DNA of 64,000 bases, from NCBI GenBank assembly GCA_016190245.1, contig JACPQY010000085.1, positions 1-64,000 on the forward strand, read 5' to 3'. Both the position numbers and the translations under genes were made by a program. Positions within the stretch are counted from its first letter, which is position 1, and each line of letters begins with the position of its first letter. This stretch comes from Nitrospirota bacterium (GTDB lineage: Bacteria > JACPQY01). The notes below the pieces were generated by a model. It was not told where the DNA came from, searched no databases, and saw only the letters and a program-made list of their open reading frames with translations. Below, in pieces: positions 63,201 to 64,000 of this stretch.

Positions 63201-64000
63201 GATCCCGTTCGAGGCCACCCATGCCCCGCTGTTCCCCACCGTGTCCCGCGCGCGAACGCAATTGTAGTATGTGACACCGTTGGCGAGGGTGAGACCGCCG
63301 GTTGCCCGACTCGTGACCAGCCCCACGTCGTTCGATGCGATTTTCTCTCCCTGGCAGTTCGGTGACACACTCAGGTTGTACTCGTAGCTCGCGATCCCGT
63401 TGGCATCCGTGAACCCGCTCCAGACCGCCGTCATACCCCAAGTCCCTTTCTGCGAGGCCACGTCATTAGGGCCGCCGTCCGTCACGAGCCCGCCGGAAGG
63501 CAGGAGATTGTCATGGAGATAGGTGAGCGTGTTCGAAACCGAAGATACATTCCCCGCGCTGTCGATAGCCTTGGCCGTGATCGCGCTCGACGTGTTGGAT
63601 GGCACGGGCGAGGAGGGCGTGATCCCGAACGACCCGTTGCTCCCCGCCCATCCGTCGTCGATAAAGACCCCATTGGCCAGAATCTGCACCTTCGCACCGG
63701 CCTCGGTGGTCCCCGACACCGTGGGTGTGGAGGAACCGCCGGAGCCCGAGGGGGTCAAGGATGACAGGGTGATCGTGGGAGGCGTCTTGTCGTTTGCGAC
63801 CGAGGTGGGGGCGCTCGTGTTGCCCGCGATGTCCGTAGCCGTCACGTAGATCCTGTCCGCGGCGTCTCCCTTGTTGTCACCGATCTCCACAGTGGAAAAC
63901 GAGCCGTCCGCATCCGCGGCCGCCTCCGCCAGCTTGCCCATCAGCAAGGCGTCCTCGTAGATCCCGACGATCGCGGCCCCCTCCACCGCACCAGACAGGC
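60252..64000 (-). CDS. Large RCC1-repeat surface protein with Ig-like domains (N-terminus beyond window)
   Basis: At least 1249 codons, open to the right edge, so the start is missing. The visible N-terminal part has bacterial Ig-like modules (TPTVSGTTEAGAKVQILANG, KPTIKGWAEANATIQVFDDG) and a fibronectin-like stretch (STQIDLTWTAATDALTPQGS). From about position 62,590 down to 60,260 there are 14 RCC1-type repeats with C-W-G-x-N-x2-G-Q-L-G, for example VKCWGKNANGQLGD; the seventh is degenerate (LQSWGYNTPNSPLG). Fourteen is two sets of seven, consistent with two seven-bladed propellers. It is probably an exported adhesin or recognition protein. Confidence 0.85.
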   Translation of the reverse strand, partial: LSGAVEGAAIVGIYEDALLMGKLAEAAADADGSFSTVEIGDNKGDAADRIYVTATDIAGNTSAPTSVANDKTPPTITLSSLTPSGSGGSSTPTVSGTTEAGAKVQILANGVFIDDGWAGSNGSFGITPSSPVPSNTSSAITAKAIDSAGNVSSVSNTLTYLHDNLLPSGGLVTDGGPNDVASQKGTWGMTAVWSGFTDANGIASYEYNLSVSPNCQGEKIASNDVGLVTSRATGGLTLANGVTYYNCVRARDTVGNSGAWVASNGILVDTTPPNAPTYLETVPSSPASNDKPTIKGWAEANATIQVFDDGNLIGTGSAPVNGSFSVGATTAVTANAMNTITAKATDAAGNVSGSSNGLVYVHDSIAPTFAGAGTASMVSSTQIDLTWTAATDALTPQGSIVYLICRNTTYGACASNFTTTYTTTAGATSYSATTLNSGTRYFFVIRARDQAGNVDTNVVEKSAYTWSTQAVQGFSAGGSAADDYSCALVGNGTVKCWGGNTYGQLGNGTTTASTTPVTVSGLSAVVAISAGPNNQEPHACALKADGYVWCWGRNAQGELGIGNNTGPETCSSVACSKLPLQVQGSLANVVAISVGSENTCALRSDGAAYCWGDNYYGQLGIGNTTDTYTPAAVSGGNTFTAISTTGSHACAITSGGGAKCWGWNNVGQLGEGSGSGPEVCNGQSCAMTAQTVLGVGGVGSLSNVVSISAGSRVACARLSDGGARCWGLSNNGQLGNGGTANSTTPVIVAGFGAGTGALGVTGSSAGGADHNCAVMSDGTERCWGSNTTGELGNGTNTGPDDCSGNACGKSSGAVQTLTSVAWASNGSQTSFALMADGTLQSWGYNTPNSPLGRVCGAPCASPGAVTVLEGPVGLIAPTRARASGSGAGATRAHEPISAGDGHACAVATDGQARCWGLNANGQLGIGSTTNSTTPVKITSIGNVVSVSSGGSHACALVAGGTVKCWGKNANGQLGDNSTTERTSPVAVCDAGSCATSLSKVAAIAAGGSHTCALIYDGTIKCWGLNTSGQLGDGTNNQSLTPVAVSGITTAVAVSTGDNHTCAVLADGTPRCWGYNASGQLGNGDNVNQNTPVTLSGNPAGVRSIAAGGDHACFVGAGGTAQCWGLNTDGQLGDGTNTTRNTPAAVAGSWNLWLTAGKNHTCALNVSGTATCWGDNANGQIGDGSTADWNIPKGVFGLASIVSLAGGGDFTCASLSDGAAKCWGGNTYGQVGDGTTAQRSMATAVINLP

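Overview
The window is about 64 kb of GC-rich bacterial DNA with no rRNA, tRNA or CRISPR array that I can see. The gene mix (FapA/DUF342, SBBP and RCC1 propeller proteins, a DUF1302/DUF1329/RND export cluster, an F-like conjugation apparatus, abundant lipoproteins) suggests a Gram-negative, two-membrane bacterium of deltaproteobacterial or Myxococcota-like type. That placement is inference from gene content only. All gene calls rest on reading translated sequence and motifs; no database search was run.

Layout. (1) 0.2-1.05 kb, minus: three tiny linked genes behind an ECF-type promoter. (2) 1.3-5.0 kb, minus: an HSL-family esterase and a secreted SBBP beta-propeller protein. (3) 5.3-16.5 kb, plus: an envelope cluster of a YCF48-like propeller, an RND/MMPL exporter, a VapBC module set between exporter and barrel, a DUF1302 outer-membrane protein, a lipoprotein penicillin-acylase-family Ntn hydrolase, a DUF1329 protein and a surface lipoprotein. 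It ends in a perfect inverted repeat. (4) 16.6-24.5 kb, minus: polyamine and nitrogen metabolism (AguB, AguA, a PuuA-like glutamine synthetase, a PuuD-like amidotransferase, an SDR), with a YkvA protein, a FapA protein and a small four-helix-bundle gene. (5) 24.6-27.1 kb: a leaderless small gene, then an FHA-GGDEF protein and neighbours. (6) 27.6-59.2 kb, minus: a type IV secretion or conjugation locus of F-like type in two blocks. One block holds a pilin, TraL, TraE and a giant propeller lipoprotein. The other holds TraK, TraB, a TraV-position lipoprotein, a secretin, the TraC ATPase and PilO/PilP-like proteins, plus large TraU/TraH/TraG-position proteins. Between the blocks lie lipoprotein genes, a REP-associated tyrosine transposase, a second toxin-antitoxin pair, a retropepsin-like protease and a YidD/TPR pair. 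(7) 59.4-64 kb, minus: an outer-membrane barrel and a large RCC1/Ig-like surface protein that runs off the right edge.

What stands out. The window is full of period-7 (sometimes period-8) tandem repeats, between and inside genes. One family, built from variants of TGCTCAC, reads as the same Leu-rich heptapeptide in every forward frame and forms the hydrophobic core of signal peptides in at least seven unrelated secreted proteins. Two of these, the acylase and the secretin, share a 63-bp signal-peptide cassette with 59 identities. Four-helix-bundle genes of the 23S-rRNA intervening-sequence type sit inside four operons, three in the conjugation locus, where two are translationally coupled and one is fused to the secretin. 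Three near-identical 32-bp ECF-sigma promoters tie together three minus-strand operons, including the pilin operon. A hairpin repeat with covarying stems appears several times, and one copy interrupts another repeat, which is evidence of mobility.
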